In this document: positions 17,339-24,609 of the stretch, in pieces
Numbering within the stretch: the stretch's first letter is position 1
Layout of the letters: each line of letters begins with the position of its first letter
NCBI RefSeq assembly: GCF_001552735.1
Contig: NZ_BCRT01000010.1
Coordinates: 434,001-498,000 of the forward strand
Source of the DNA: Sanguibacter suarezii NBRC 16159
GTDB lineage: Bacteria > Actinomycetota > Actinomycetes > Actinomycetales > Cellulomonadaceae
Direction of reading: 5' to 3'
DNA: 64,000 bases
Program-made: the position numbers and the translations under genes
The notes under the pieces: model-generated
What the model was told of the DNA's origin: nothing
Seen by the model: the letters and a program-made list of their open reading frames with translations, nothing else
The model's database searches: none

Positions 17339-18586
17339 ATGACTGAGTTCCTCCCTGTCGGTGTCGGCGGCGACATCGGCGTGTATGCGCTGCTGCGGGC
17401 GTTCCACGAGCAGTACGGGACCCCCGCGGTAGCGCTGTCCTCGGTCGCCACCCGGGCCATGACCGACTCGACCTTCGTCACGAACGTCGTGGTCCCTGGG
17501 ATCGACGACGCGGCCGTCCTGGTCACGGCGCTGGAGGAGGTGGCCGCGGCGCACCCTGGGGTGCGCCTGGTGCTGCTGACCAACGCCGACTGGTACGTGC
17601 GGGCGATCATCGAGAACCGCGAGCGGCTGGAGAAGCACTACCTCGTGCCGTTCTGCTCCCTCGACGTCCTCGACGTGGTCTCCAGCAAGGAGTCCTTCGC
17701 CGCCGTGTGCGCGCGGCTGGACATCCCGACCCCGCGGGAGGTGCCGGTCGACGTCGCCGACCTCACCGCCCGCGGTGGGCGGGAGCGGATCGCCGAGCTC
17801 GAGGTGGACCTGGACTTCCCGGTCGTGGCCAAGCCGTCCTCGAGCGCGGAGTACCACTACATATCGTTCCCGGGGAAGCGCAAGATCCACCACGTGGCCA
17901 CCCGCGCGGAGCTCGACGAGCTGCTCGGCCACCTCGTCGACGCCGGGTACACCGGCACCTTCCTGGTGCAGGAGTTCATCCCCGGCGACGAGACGCAGAT
18001 GCGGTCGCTGACCGCCTACCGCGACTCCCACGGAGACATCACGCTGCTGGCCACGGGCCGGGTGCTGCTCGAGGAGCACACCCCCGGCACGCTGGGCATC
18101 CCTGCGGCGATCCTCACCGAGCAGTACGAGGACGCGATGGAGGCAGCGAGCCGGTTCTTGGACGAGGTCGGCTATCTCGGCTTCGCCAACTTCGACTACA
18201 AGTGGGACCCGCGCACCGGGCGTCACGTGTACTTCGAGATGAACCCGCGGATCGGGCGCAACAACTACTACGTCACCGCGGCCGGGGCCAACCCGGCGCG
18301 GGTGCTCGTGGAGGACCAGGTGCACGGCAACCGGATCAAGCCGGTGCGTGCCTCGGGCGAGGTGCTCTACACGGTCGTCCCGGTGCGTCTGCTCATGCGC
18401 TACATCCTTGAGCCGGGGCTCCGGTCGCGCCTGCGCGCGGTCGTGCGCCGCGGCGCCGTGGTGAACCCGCTGAGCTACTCCCGCGACGGCGGGCTGCGGC
18501 GTCGGGCCACGGTGTGGGCGATGACGATGAACTTCTACCGCAAGTACAAGACGTACTACCCCAAGCCCACAGAGACCGGTTACTGA
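17339..18586 (+). CDS. ATP-grasp carboxylate-amine ligase, substrate unknown
   Basis: A 415-residue ATP-grasp enzyme. The nucleotide-binding part is DLDFPVVAKPSSSAEYHYISF, with the invariant Lys, then FLVQEFIPGDETQMRSLTAY. The Mg2+-binding end is YFEMNPRIGRNNYYV (E-x-N). The N-terminal third carries a second Rossmann-like half (LPVGVGGDIGVYALLRAFHEQYG). The length and arrangement resemble D-aspartate ligases and related carboxylate-amine ligases that make peptidoglycan cross-bridge amino acids, but no residue proves the substrate. It directly follows gnd and is 3.6 kb from a FemX-like gene. A perfect hairpin follows the stop. Confidence 0.8.
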   Translation: MTEFLPVGVGGDIGVYALLRAFHEQYGTPAVALSSVATRAMTDSTFVTNVVVPGIDDAAVLVTALEEVAAAHPGVRLVLLTNADWYVRAIIENRERLEKHYLVPFCSLDVLDVVSSKESFAAVCARLDIPTPREVPVDVADLTARGGRERIAELEVDLDFPVVAKPSSSAEYHYISFPGKRKIHHVATRAELDELLGHLVDAGYTGTFLVQEFIPGDETQMRSLTAYRDSHGDITLLATGRVLLEEHTPGTLGIPAAILTEQYEDAMEAASRFLDEVGYLGFANFDYKWDPRTGRHVYFEMNPRIGRNNYYVTAAGANPARVLVEDQVHGNRIKPVRASGEVLYTVVPVRLLMRYILEPGLRSRLRAVVRRGAVVNPLSYSRDGGLRRRATVWAMTMNFYRKYKTYYPKPTETGY

Positions 18587-18615
18587 CCGGCTTCTGACAG
18601 GCTCTGAGCCCAGGC

Positions 18616-18659
18616 ACGACGACGGCCGCTGACCCAGCAGGGTCAGCGGCCGTCGTCGT
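18616..18659. terminator. Bidirectional 20-bp perfect hairpin
   Basis: A 20-bp stem with no mismatch, left arm 18616-18635 and right arm 18640-18659, loop AGCA. It separates the convergent ATP-grasp gene (+) and the minus-strand gene ending at 18695 and probably terminates both. Confidence 0.9.
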
Positions 18660-18694
18660 ACGCGGGTGTGGTGCGGGTCGGTGACCGGCTGAGG

Positions 18695-19186
18695 TCAGCC
18701 GATCTCGCTGGTGCCGGAGTACAGGTGCAGCACGGGCACGTGCAGCTCCTCGCGGGCGCGGGAGGCCCAGTCGCGGTGGAAGGTGTCCTCGACGAGGTGG
18801 GGGTAGGTCACCACGACGACGTCGCGGACGGCCTCGCCGCCCTCGGCGATCGCGTGCCGCAGGGCGGGCAGCGGGTCTTCGTCGACGAGCGTGCCGGAGG
18901 CGGTGCACCCGGCCGCCTGGAACTCCTTGATGCTCTCGGCCAGACGCTCGCTGGCTTCGGTGCGGGCCTCGGTCCGGGACGGCACTCCCTCGGTGGCGTC
19001 CTCCCAGGCCTGCTTGAACTGCCCGGAGTCCAGGTGCTCGAAGAGCGCCCCGAGCAGGCTCTGGTGGGTGTCGGCGGGGACGAGGACCCGGTAGGTGAGA
19101 TCGTCGTCGCCGTACAGGCCGACGATCTTCGCGACGTCGGCGGTGAGCAGGGTGTCTTCGGTCAGGACGAGGATGATGTCAGTCAC
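18695..19186 (-). CDS. Conserved hypothetical protein (163 aa), unknown function
   Basis: A 163-residue cytoplasmic protein from GTG 19186, beginning VTDIILVLTEDTLLTADV. The central Ala/Glu-rich helix TRTEARTEASERLAESIKEF is followed by ALRHAIAEGGEAVRDVVVVTYPH. The alternating beta/alpha pattern with a final EELHVPVLHLYSG suggests a universal-stress-protein/Rossmann-like fold, without the ATP-binding G-2x-G-9x-G motif, so this is only fold inference. It begins 10 bp after the stop of the RibD-like gene (TAAGG serves as ribosome binding site) and so completes a three-gene operon. Confidence 0.6.
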   Translation of the reverse strand: MTDIILVLTEDTLLTADVAKIVGLYGDDDLTYRVLVPADTHQSLLGALFEHLDSGQFKQAWEDATEGVPSRTEARTEASERLAESIKEFQAAGCTASGTLVDEDPLPALRHAIAEGGEAVRDVVVVTYPHLVEDTFHRDWASRAREELHVPVLHLYSGTSEIG

Positions 19187-19196
19187 AGTGGACACC

Positions 19197-20057
19197 TTAC
19201 TGCTGGTCACCGGCGAGGACCCAGCGTGCGAGCAGAGAGCCGTCACTGACCAGCAGGTGCCCCAGGCGCGCCGTGGGCACCGGGTCCAGGTACCACTGCG
19301 TGCGCACGATGCGCTCTGCCAGGCCTCCCACGAGCATCGGGCTCGTGGTCACGCACAGCTCGTCCACCAGGGACGCGGCCACGAGGTCGCCGAGCAGGGT
19401 GGGTCCGCCCTCGCACAGCACCCGCGACAGCCCGCGACCGGCCAGCGCCGCCAGTGCCGCAGCGAGGTCCACGCCACCGTCACCGGTGACGATCAGCCGG
19501 TCGGTGGGGACGCGCTCGTGGAGCACCTGGGCGCCGGCGGAGGTGGTCAGCACGAGCGTGGTCGCCGCACCGGGGGAGTCCAAGAACGACTCCGGCAGGT
19601 CCCCGGACCGCGTGACGACCGCAGTGACCAGAGTGGGTGCCAGACCCGCCGCGGCGCGCGTGGCCGCCAGGTCCGCCGGCACCTGCAGCGGGGTGTACCC
19701 CTCGGCGCGCACCGTCCCGGCGCCCACGAGCACGACGTCGGCCATCGCGCGCATCGCGCAGAACGCGCGGAAGTCCGCGGAGCTGTTGATCGACGCCGAG
19801 CGTCCGGTGGCCCCCCACGCGGAGCCGTCGAGGGTGGTCACCATGTTCGCGCGCAGCCAGGGGCGGTCGGTGGGCGCGGGGTGTGCGTACAGCGCGCACA
19901 GCGCGCGCTCGGCCGGGTCCGGGGCGATCCGGTCACCCGCTGCGGGGGTGGGACGCTCACCGGCACCGGCCACCGGACCCGAGCCGGCCACCGGACCCGC
20001 AGCGGGGCCGGTGGCGACCAGGACGTCCAGGTGCGGGACGGGCGCCTCCTCAGGCAC
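19197..20057 (-). CDS. RibD C-terminal domain (pyrimidine reductase) family protein
   Basis: A 286-residue dihydrofolate-reductase-fold protein related to the reductase half of RibD. Markers are RPWLRANMVTTLDGSAWGATG, ADVVLVGAGTVRAEGY and VLCEGGPTLLGDLVAA, the NADPH and substrate loops of 5-amino-6-(5-phosphoribosylamino)uracil reductases. The deaminase half is absent and the riboflavin genes are not nearby, so the real substrate may differ. It overlaps sufE by 8 nt. Confidence 0.88.
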   Translation of the reverse strand: MPEEAPVPHLDVLVATGPAAGPVAGSGPVAGAGERPTPAAGDRIAPDPAERALCALYAHPAPTDRPWLRANMVTTLDGSAWGATGRSASINSSADFRAFCAMRAMADVVLVGAGTVRAEGYTPLQVPADLAATRAAAGLAPTLVTAVVTRSGDLPESFLDSPGAATTLVLTTSAGAQVLHERVPTDRLIVTGDGGVDLAAALAALAGRGLSRVLCEGGPTLLGDLVAASLVDELCVTTSPMLVGGLAERIVRTQWYLDPVPTARLGHLLVSDGSLLARWVLAGDQQ

Positions 20058-20544
20058 CGGTCGCTCCCGGGCGCAGCCGCGCGAGCTGGTCGTGCACCTG
20101 ACGCTGGATGCGGCCCTGCAGCGAGGCCATGCCGCCCAGTCGCAGCGGGCTGATGAGCGCGTCCAGCCCCAGCCGGGAAGGCAGGTCGGTCGGGACGGCG
20201 AGGACCTCGTCCGCGGTCAGCCCGGCCAGGCCTTCGCTGAGCACCCCGGCGAAGCCGCGCGTGGTGGGGGCCTCGGCGGGCGCGCTGATGTGGATCACCG
20301 TCGGGTGCGGGGCCTGCGCTGCGACCTCGGCGGCGACGTAGACGGGGGACTGGCACTCGGTGACCTGCTCCATGAGCGTGAGATCGCTCGCATAGGGCTC
20401 AGGGAGGTCGGGGACCTCAGCGCCCATCTCGACGAGCATCTCGAGGCGCTGCGCCGGGGCGAGCGCCCCGAAGTCCTCGATCAGCTCGGCGAGGGCCGAG
20501 GGGAGGGCAGCGGAACCGGGGGTGGATGCAGTGGTGATGGACAC
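20050..20544 (-). CDS. sufE: SufE-family cysteine desulfuration protein
   Basis: A 164-residue protein whose sulfur-accepting cysteine is C64 in EQVTECQSPVYV, the SufE signature. SufE takes persulfide sulfur from a cysteine desulfurase (SufS) and passes it to the Fe-S scaffold; no SufS lies in this window. The C-terminal GLDALISPLRLGGMASLQGR matches the family. The GTG start at 20544 has no Shine-Dalgarno, but TAGGCT is 6 nt upstream. It heads a tight operon with a RibD-like protein and an unknown protein, an unusual assortment. Confidence 0.92.
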   Translation of the reverse strand: MSITTASTPGSAALPSALAELIEDFGALAPAQRLEMLVEMGAEVPDLPEPYASDLTLMEQVTECQSPVYVAAEVAAQAPHPTVIHISAPAEAPTTRGFAGVLSEGLAGLTADEVLAVPTDLPSRLGLDALISPLRLGGMASLQGRIQRQVHDQLARLRPGATGA

Positions 20545-20550
20545 AGTTCC

Positions 20551-20556
20551 AGCCTA
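20551..20556 (-). promoter_or_regulatory. Putative leaderless -10 box (TAGGCT)
   Basis: TAGGCT on the minus strand, 6 nt before the sufE GTG start. Confidence 0.45.
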
Positions 20557-20583
20557 GGCCGTTCTCGCCTGGGCCGTCGCCGG

Positions 20584-20589
20584 TAAACT
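20584..20589 (+). promoter_or_regulatory. Putative -10 box (TAAACT) upstream of zapE
   Basis: TAAACT lies 8 nt before the GTG at 20598. With the sufE box it forms a compact divergent promoter pair of about 50 bp. Confidence 0.4.
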
Positions 20590-20597
20590 CGAGACTC

Positions 20598-21632
20598 GTG
20601 ACTGCCGCTACGACGCACCTGACCCAGGTCCGTCCCCACGTCCCGACCCAACGACTCCTGGCTGACCTCGTTCCGCCGCGACACTTCGCCGGAGCGTCCT
20701 TCGCCTCCTACCGCTCCAACCCGCGCTACCCGAGCCAGCAGGCGGCCGTCGATCGTCTCGCCGAGGTCGCCGAGACCCTGACCGGCGGATCGAGCGGCTG
20801 GTTGCGACGCCTGCGCGGGGCACCCAAGAAGGCCCCTGCGGTCTACCTCGACGGCGGTTTCGGCGTGGGCAAGACCCACCTGCTGACCTCCCTGGCCCAC
20901 GCGGTGGGCTCCGAGCAGGCGTACTACGGCACCTTCGTGGAGTACACCAACCTCGTGGGGGCCCTCGGCTTCGCCACGACGGTCGAGGCGCTGTCGACGA
21001 AGAAGCTCGTCTGCATCGACGAGTTCGAGCTCGACGACCCGGGTGACACGGTGCTCATGTCCCGTCTGCTGCGCGAGCTCGCCGACCGCGGCGTGGCGCT
21101 CGCCGCGACGTCGAACACGCTGCCGGACTCCCTCGGGGAGGGGCGCTTCGCCGCGGAGGACTTCCTCCGCGAGATCCAGGCGCTCGCTGCGCGTTTCGAG
21201 ATCATGCGGGTGGACGGCGAGGACTACCGCCAGCGAGCGATCGTCCTGGACTCCCTCGGCATGCCCGACGACGCCGTCGTCGAGGCGGTCGCCGACCGCA
21301 GCGGTGCGATGATCGACGACTTCGACGAGCTGCTCGCTTACCTGTCCCGCGTGCACCCCAGCAAGTACGGCGCCCTGCTCGACGAGGTCACGCTGCTCGG
21401 GATGACCGGGGTGCACCCGGTGATCGACCAGTCGACCGGGCTGCGCCTCGTGGTGCTCATCGACCGTCTCTACGACCGTGACGTCCCGGTGCTGCTGGGC
21501 GGGTCCGGGCTGACCGACCTGTTCAGCGAGCAGATGCTCACCGGCGGCTACCGCAAGAAGTACTTCCGTGCGCTGTCACGCCTGGGCTCCCTCGCCCAGG
21601 ACGGTCAGACCCTCGCCGAGACGGCTGCGTAG
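20598..21632 (+). CDS. zapE: Cell-division ATPase ZapE (AFG1-like)
   Basis: A 344-residue AAA-type ATPase. Walker A is LDGGFGVGKTHLL and Walker B is LVCIDEFELDD; sensor-like ALAATSNTLPDSL follows. ZapE/AFG1 proteins form a family of P-loop ATPases acting on FtsZ in Gammaproteobacteria, and the role in actinobacteria is less clear. The length is close to the family norm. The start is GTG 20598 with no clear Shine-Dalgarno. Convergent with the PPK2 gene, 45 bp apart. Confidence 0.9.
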   Translation: MTAATTHLTQVRPHVPTQRLLADLVPPRHFAGASFASYRSNPRYPSQQAAVDRLAEVAETLTGGSSGWLRRLRGAPKKAPAVYLDGGFGVGKTHLLTSLAHAVGSEQAYYGTFVEYTNLVGALGFATTVEALSTKKLVCIDEFELDDPGDTVLMSRLLRELADRGVALAATSNTLPDSLGEGRFAAEDFLREIQALAARFEIMRVDGEDYRQRAIVLDSLGMPDDAVVEAVADRSGAMIDDFDELLAYLSRVHPSKYGALLDEVTLLGMTGVHPVIDQSTGLRLVVLIDRLYDRDVPVLLGGSGLTDLFSEQMLTGGYRKKYFRALSRLGSLAQDGQTLAETAA

Positions 21633-21677
21633 CGGCTCACCTCATGGGCGTCGCGTCGTGGCGCGCGGTGGTCACGC

Positions 21678-22727
21678 TCACGACTGCTCCAGGCGGGCGC
21701 GCTCGGCGGCGACGTCGAAGGTGGGCAGCGGCCAGGTGAGGTCCAGCCCCGTGAGGGCGTCCAGCAGGAGCTGGGACACCGCCAGCCGGGCGTACCACTT
21801 CCGGTCGGCCGGGATCACGTGCCAGGGCGCGACGTCGGTGCTCGTGCGGTCCAGCACGGCCTGGTAGGCCTGGCGGAAGTCGGCCCACCGGCGTCGGTCG
21901 TCGACGTCGGAGGGGTGGTACTTCCACAGCTTGTCCTCCCGCTCGAGCCGCGTGAGCAGGCGCTTCTTCTGCTCCTCGGGGGAGATGACGAGGACGACCT
22001 TGATGATCTGAGTGCCAGCGGCGGCGACCTTGGCCTCGAAGGCGTTGATCTCGTCGTAGCGCTTGCCCCACACCTCGGGCGTCACGAGCCCGTGCACCCG
22101 CGCGATGAGCACGTCCTCGTAGTGGGAGCGGTCGAAGACACCGAGATAGCCCGGCTGGGGCAGCGCGTTGCGCACCCGCCACAGGAAGTGGTGCTTGAGC
22201 TCGGCTGCGGTGGGCACCCCGAAGGAGGTGTGCATCACCCCTTGCGGGTCCACCTGGCCGACGACGTGGCGGACCACGCCTCCCTTGCCCGAGGTGTCCA
22301 TACCCTGCAGGATGAGCAGCACCGAGCGGGTCCCGCCCGAGCGCCCGTCGGCGAAGAGCTTCTCCTGCAGCTCGGAGAGGCGCTCTCCGTTGGCCGCGAG
22401 CTGAGCCTCTGCCGCTGTGCGGTCGCCCGCCCAGCCGGGAGTCGAGGAGCAGTCCAGGGCGTCGAGGTCGCCGGGGCGCAGGGCCTCGGCGGCCGGTTCG
22501 ATCCAGCCGACCGGGTGCTGAGCGGTCTTCCCCGACGCCTTCGAGGACTTGGACGCCTTCGCCGACTTCTTGGCTGCCTTTTTCGCCTTCTTCGCCAGCG
22601 CCTTCAGCTCGGCCTTCTCAGCCTTCTTGGCTTTCTTCGACTTCTTGCCCTTGCCCGCACCTTTGCCCTTGTTCTTGGCCGCAGGCGGGGCGGACGTGGC
22701 GGACCGCGGGGATGTGGACGTGGACAT
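21678..22727 (-). CDS. Polyphosphate kinase 2 family protein with lysine-rich N-terminal tail
   Basis: A 349-residue protein. PPK2 motifs are clear: Walker A-like VLLILQGMDTSGKGGVVRHV, the VGQVDPQGV loop, FDRSHYEDVL as Walker B, and the lid FEAKVAAAGTQIIKVVLVI. PPK2 enzymes phosphorylate nucleotides with polyphosphate or the reverse. About 65 residues at the N-terminus are Lys/Ala/Ser-rich, histone H1-like, with repeats such as KKAKKAAKKSAKASKSSK; the remaining part is of normal PPK2 size. GGAGG sits before two consecutive ATGs (22730 and 22727). It follows treZ by about 95 bp on the same strand. Confidence 0.9.
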   Translation of the reverse strand: MSTSTSPRSATSAPPAAKNKGKGAGKGKKSKKAKKAEKAELKALAKKAKKAAKKSAKASKSSKASGKTAQHPVGWIEPAAEALRPGDLDALDCSSTPGWAGDRTAAEAQLAANGERLSELQEKLFADGRSGGTRSVLLILQGMDTSGKGGVVRHVVGQVDPQGVMHTSFGVPTAAELKHHFLWRVRNALPQPGYLGVFDRSHYEDVLIARVHGLVTPEVWGKRYDEINAFEAKVAAAGTQIIKVVLVISPEEQKKRLLTRLEREDKLWKYHPSDVDDRRRWADFRQAYQAVLDRTSTDVAPWHVIPADRKWYARLAVSQLLLDALTGLDLTWPLPTFDVAAERARLEQS

Positions 22728-22821
22728 CATGCCTCCGGACGGCGTCCGTCTGCGACGACGGACGCGCTGAGTGCGCTGGGCTGCTGCGGGTGCCGCGGTG
22801 GGTGCCTCTGTCTGTGCGATG

Positions 22822-24609
22822 CTAGCCGACCACCGCGACGCCGCGACCTGGGACGGTGAGCACGGCGTCGGCCACGGTGGACTCGCCCCACGACGCCAGG
22901 ATGTCACCGCCGGCGGGCAGCGGGGTGCGCTGGGCGGACGGGGCGAGGTTCACCGCGACGGTCACGGGTCCGCGCTCCACGATCAGCAGGCCCTCCCCGG
23001 GACCCGCGTGCACCCGCACCGTGCCGCGATCACCGCTCGACAGGGCGGGCACGGTCCGGCGCAGCTCGACGAGCCGCCGGTGCCAGCTGAGCAGCTGCGC
23101 GTGGCGGGGGTCGTCCGGCTCGGACCAGTCCAGCCGGCTGCGCTCGAAGGTGAGCGGGTCCTGGGGGTCGGGGACGTCCGCGGTGGCCCAGCCGTGCGCC
23201 GCGAACTCCGCGCGCCGTCCGTGGGTGACCGCGCGGGCCAGGTCCGGGTCGGGGAAGTCGGCGAAGAACAGCCACGGGGTGGACGCACCCCACTCCTCGC
23301 CCATGAAGAGCATGGGGGTGAAGGCGGAGGTCAGCACGAGGGCCGCGGCAGCCGCGGCGAGGTCGAGGTCGCGGCCCCCGGCCTCGTGCGCGGCTGACCC
23401 GGGCCGGTCACCCAGCGCCCGGTTGCCGACCTGGTCGTGGTCGCAGGAGAAGACCACGAACCGGTGCCCGTCGATGTGCTCGGGGACCGGGTGGCCCCAC
23501 GGGCGCCCGCGGAAGGTGGACCAGCCGCCGTCGTGGACGAAGGCGCCGGTCAGCGCGCGGGCGAGCACGTCTACCTCGCCGAAGTCCGCGTAGTAGCCCT
23601 GGCGCTCGCCCGTGAGCAGAGCGTGGATGGCATGGTGGACGTCGTCGGCCCACTGGGCGGTCATGCCGAGCCCGCCCTCGGCGACCGGGGTGACCGTGGC
23701 CGGGTCGTTCGCGTCCGACTCGGCGATCAGGGCGAGCGGCCGCCCGATCGTGCTGGACAGCTCGGCCACCGCGCTCGAGAGCTCGGCGAGCAGGTGCACG
23801 GGGGAGTCGTCGGCGATCTGGTGCACGGCGTCCAGGCGCAGGGCGTCGATGTGGAAGTCCCGCAGCCACCGCAGGGCGTTGTCGATGACCCACCGGCGCA
23901 CCTCGGTGCTGCCCGGACCGTCGACGTTGATGCCCTGCCCCCACGGAGTGTGGTGACGGTCGGTGAAGTACGGGCCGAACACCCCCACGTAGGCGCCGCT
24001 GGGACCGAGGTGGTTGTAGACGACGTCGAGCGCGACCGCGATGCCGGCCGCGTGCGCGGCGTCGACGAAGCGGGCCAGGGCCGCCGGGCCGCCGTAGGGC
24101 TCGTGCACGGCGTAGAGGTGGACCCCGTCGTAGCCCCAGCCATGCTCGCCGTCGAAGGCCGCGACCGGCATGAGCTCGACCATGTCCACGCCGAGGTCGC
24201 GCAGGTGACCCAGCCGCTCGATCGCGGAGTCGAGGGTCCCGCCCGGGGTGAAGGTCCCCACGTGCAGCTCGTAGAGGACCGCGCCCTCCACCAACCGCCC
24301 GGGCCAGGCCTGGTCAGTCCAGGCGAAGGCGGAGGTGTCCACGGCCTGGCTGGGCCCGTGCACCCCGGCCGGCTGACGCGGGCTGCGCGGGTCAGGCCGC
24401 GGCGGCCCGCCGTCGACGCTGAACCCGTACCGACGGTCCGCCCAGCCGCCGGGGACCGGGGCAGACGGCACCCACCACCCGGGCCGGTCGGCGTCGGGCA
24501 CCAGGGGCAGGTGCTCGTCGGCGGGGGAGAAGGTGTCAGCGCCCGCGGGCACCAGGACGAGGTCGACGGTGGTGGCGGCCGGTGCCCACACCGCACCCGC
24601 CGCGCTCAT
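22822..24609 (-). CDS. treZ: Malto-oligosyltrehalose trehalohydrolase
   Basis: A 595-residue GH13 enzyme that releases trehalose from maltooligosyl-trehalose. An N-terminal CBM48-like region (WWVPSAPVPGGW) is followed by the TIM barrel: VALDVVYNHLGPSGAYV, the nucleophile in ALRLDAVHQIADDS, the acid/base in PLALIAESDANDP, and VVFSCDHDQVGNRA. Its start overlaps the treY stop by 4 nt (ATGA). Confidence 0.95.
   Translation of the reverse strand: MSAAGAVWAPAATTVDLVLVPAGADTFSPADEHLPLVPDADRPGWWVPSAPVPGGWADRRYGFSVDGGPPRPDPRSPRQPAGVHGPSQAVDTSAFAWTDQAWPGRLVEGAVLYELHVGTFTPGGTLDSAIERLGHLRDLGVDMVELMPVAAFDGEHGWGYDGVHLYAVHEPYGGPAALARFVDAAHAAGIAVALDVVYNHLGPSGAYVGVFGPYFTDRHHTPWGQGINVDGPGSTEVRRWVIDNALRWLRDFHIDALRLDAVHQIADDSPVHLLAELSSAVAELSSTIGRPLALIAESDANDPATVTPVAEGGLGMTAQWADDVHHAIHALLTGERQGYYADFGEVDVLARALTGAFVHDGGWSTFRGRPWGHPVPEHIDGHRFVVFSCDHDQVGNRALGDRPGSAAHEAGGRDLDLAAAAAALVLTSAFTPMLFMGEEWGASTPWLFFADFPDPDLARAVTHGRRAEFAAHGWATADVPDPQDPLTFERSRLDWSEPDDPRHAQLLSWHRRLVELRRTVPALSSGDRGTVRVHAGPGEGLLIVERGPVTVAVNLAPSAQRTPLPAGGDILASWGESTVADAVLTVPGRGVAVVG

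Noticed and set aside
15617..18325. 902-codon minus-strand frame opposite gnd and the ATP-grasp gene
   Set aside because: Same shadow effect. The coding-strand proteins are intact enzymes.
19187..19199. TAAGGT as a leaderless promoter for the gene at 19186
   Set aside because: It includes the stop codon of the upstream gene and provides AAGG as a ribosome binding site, so operon translation explains it.
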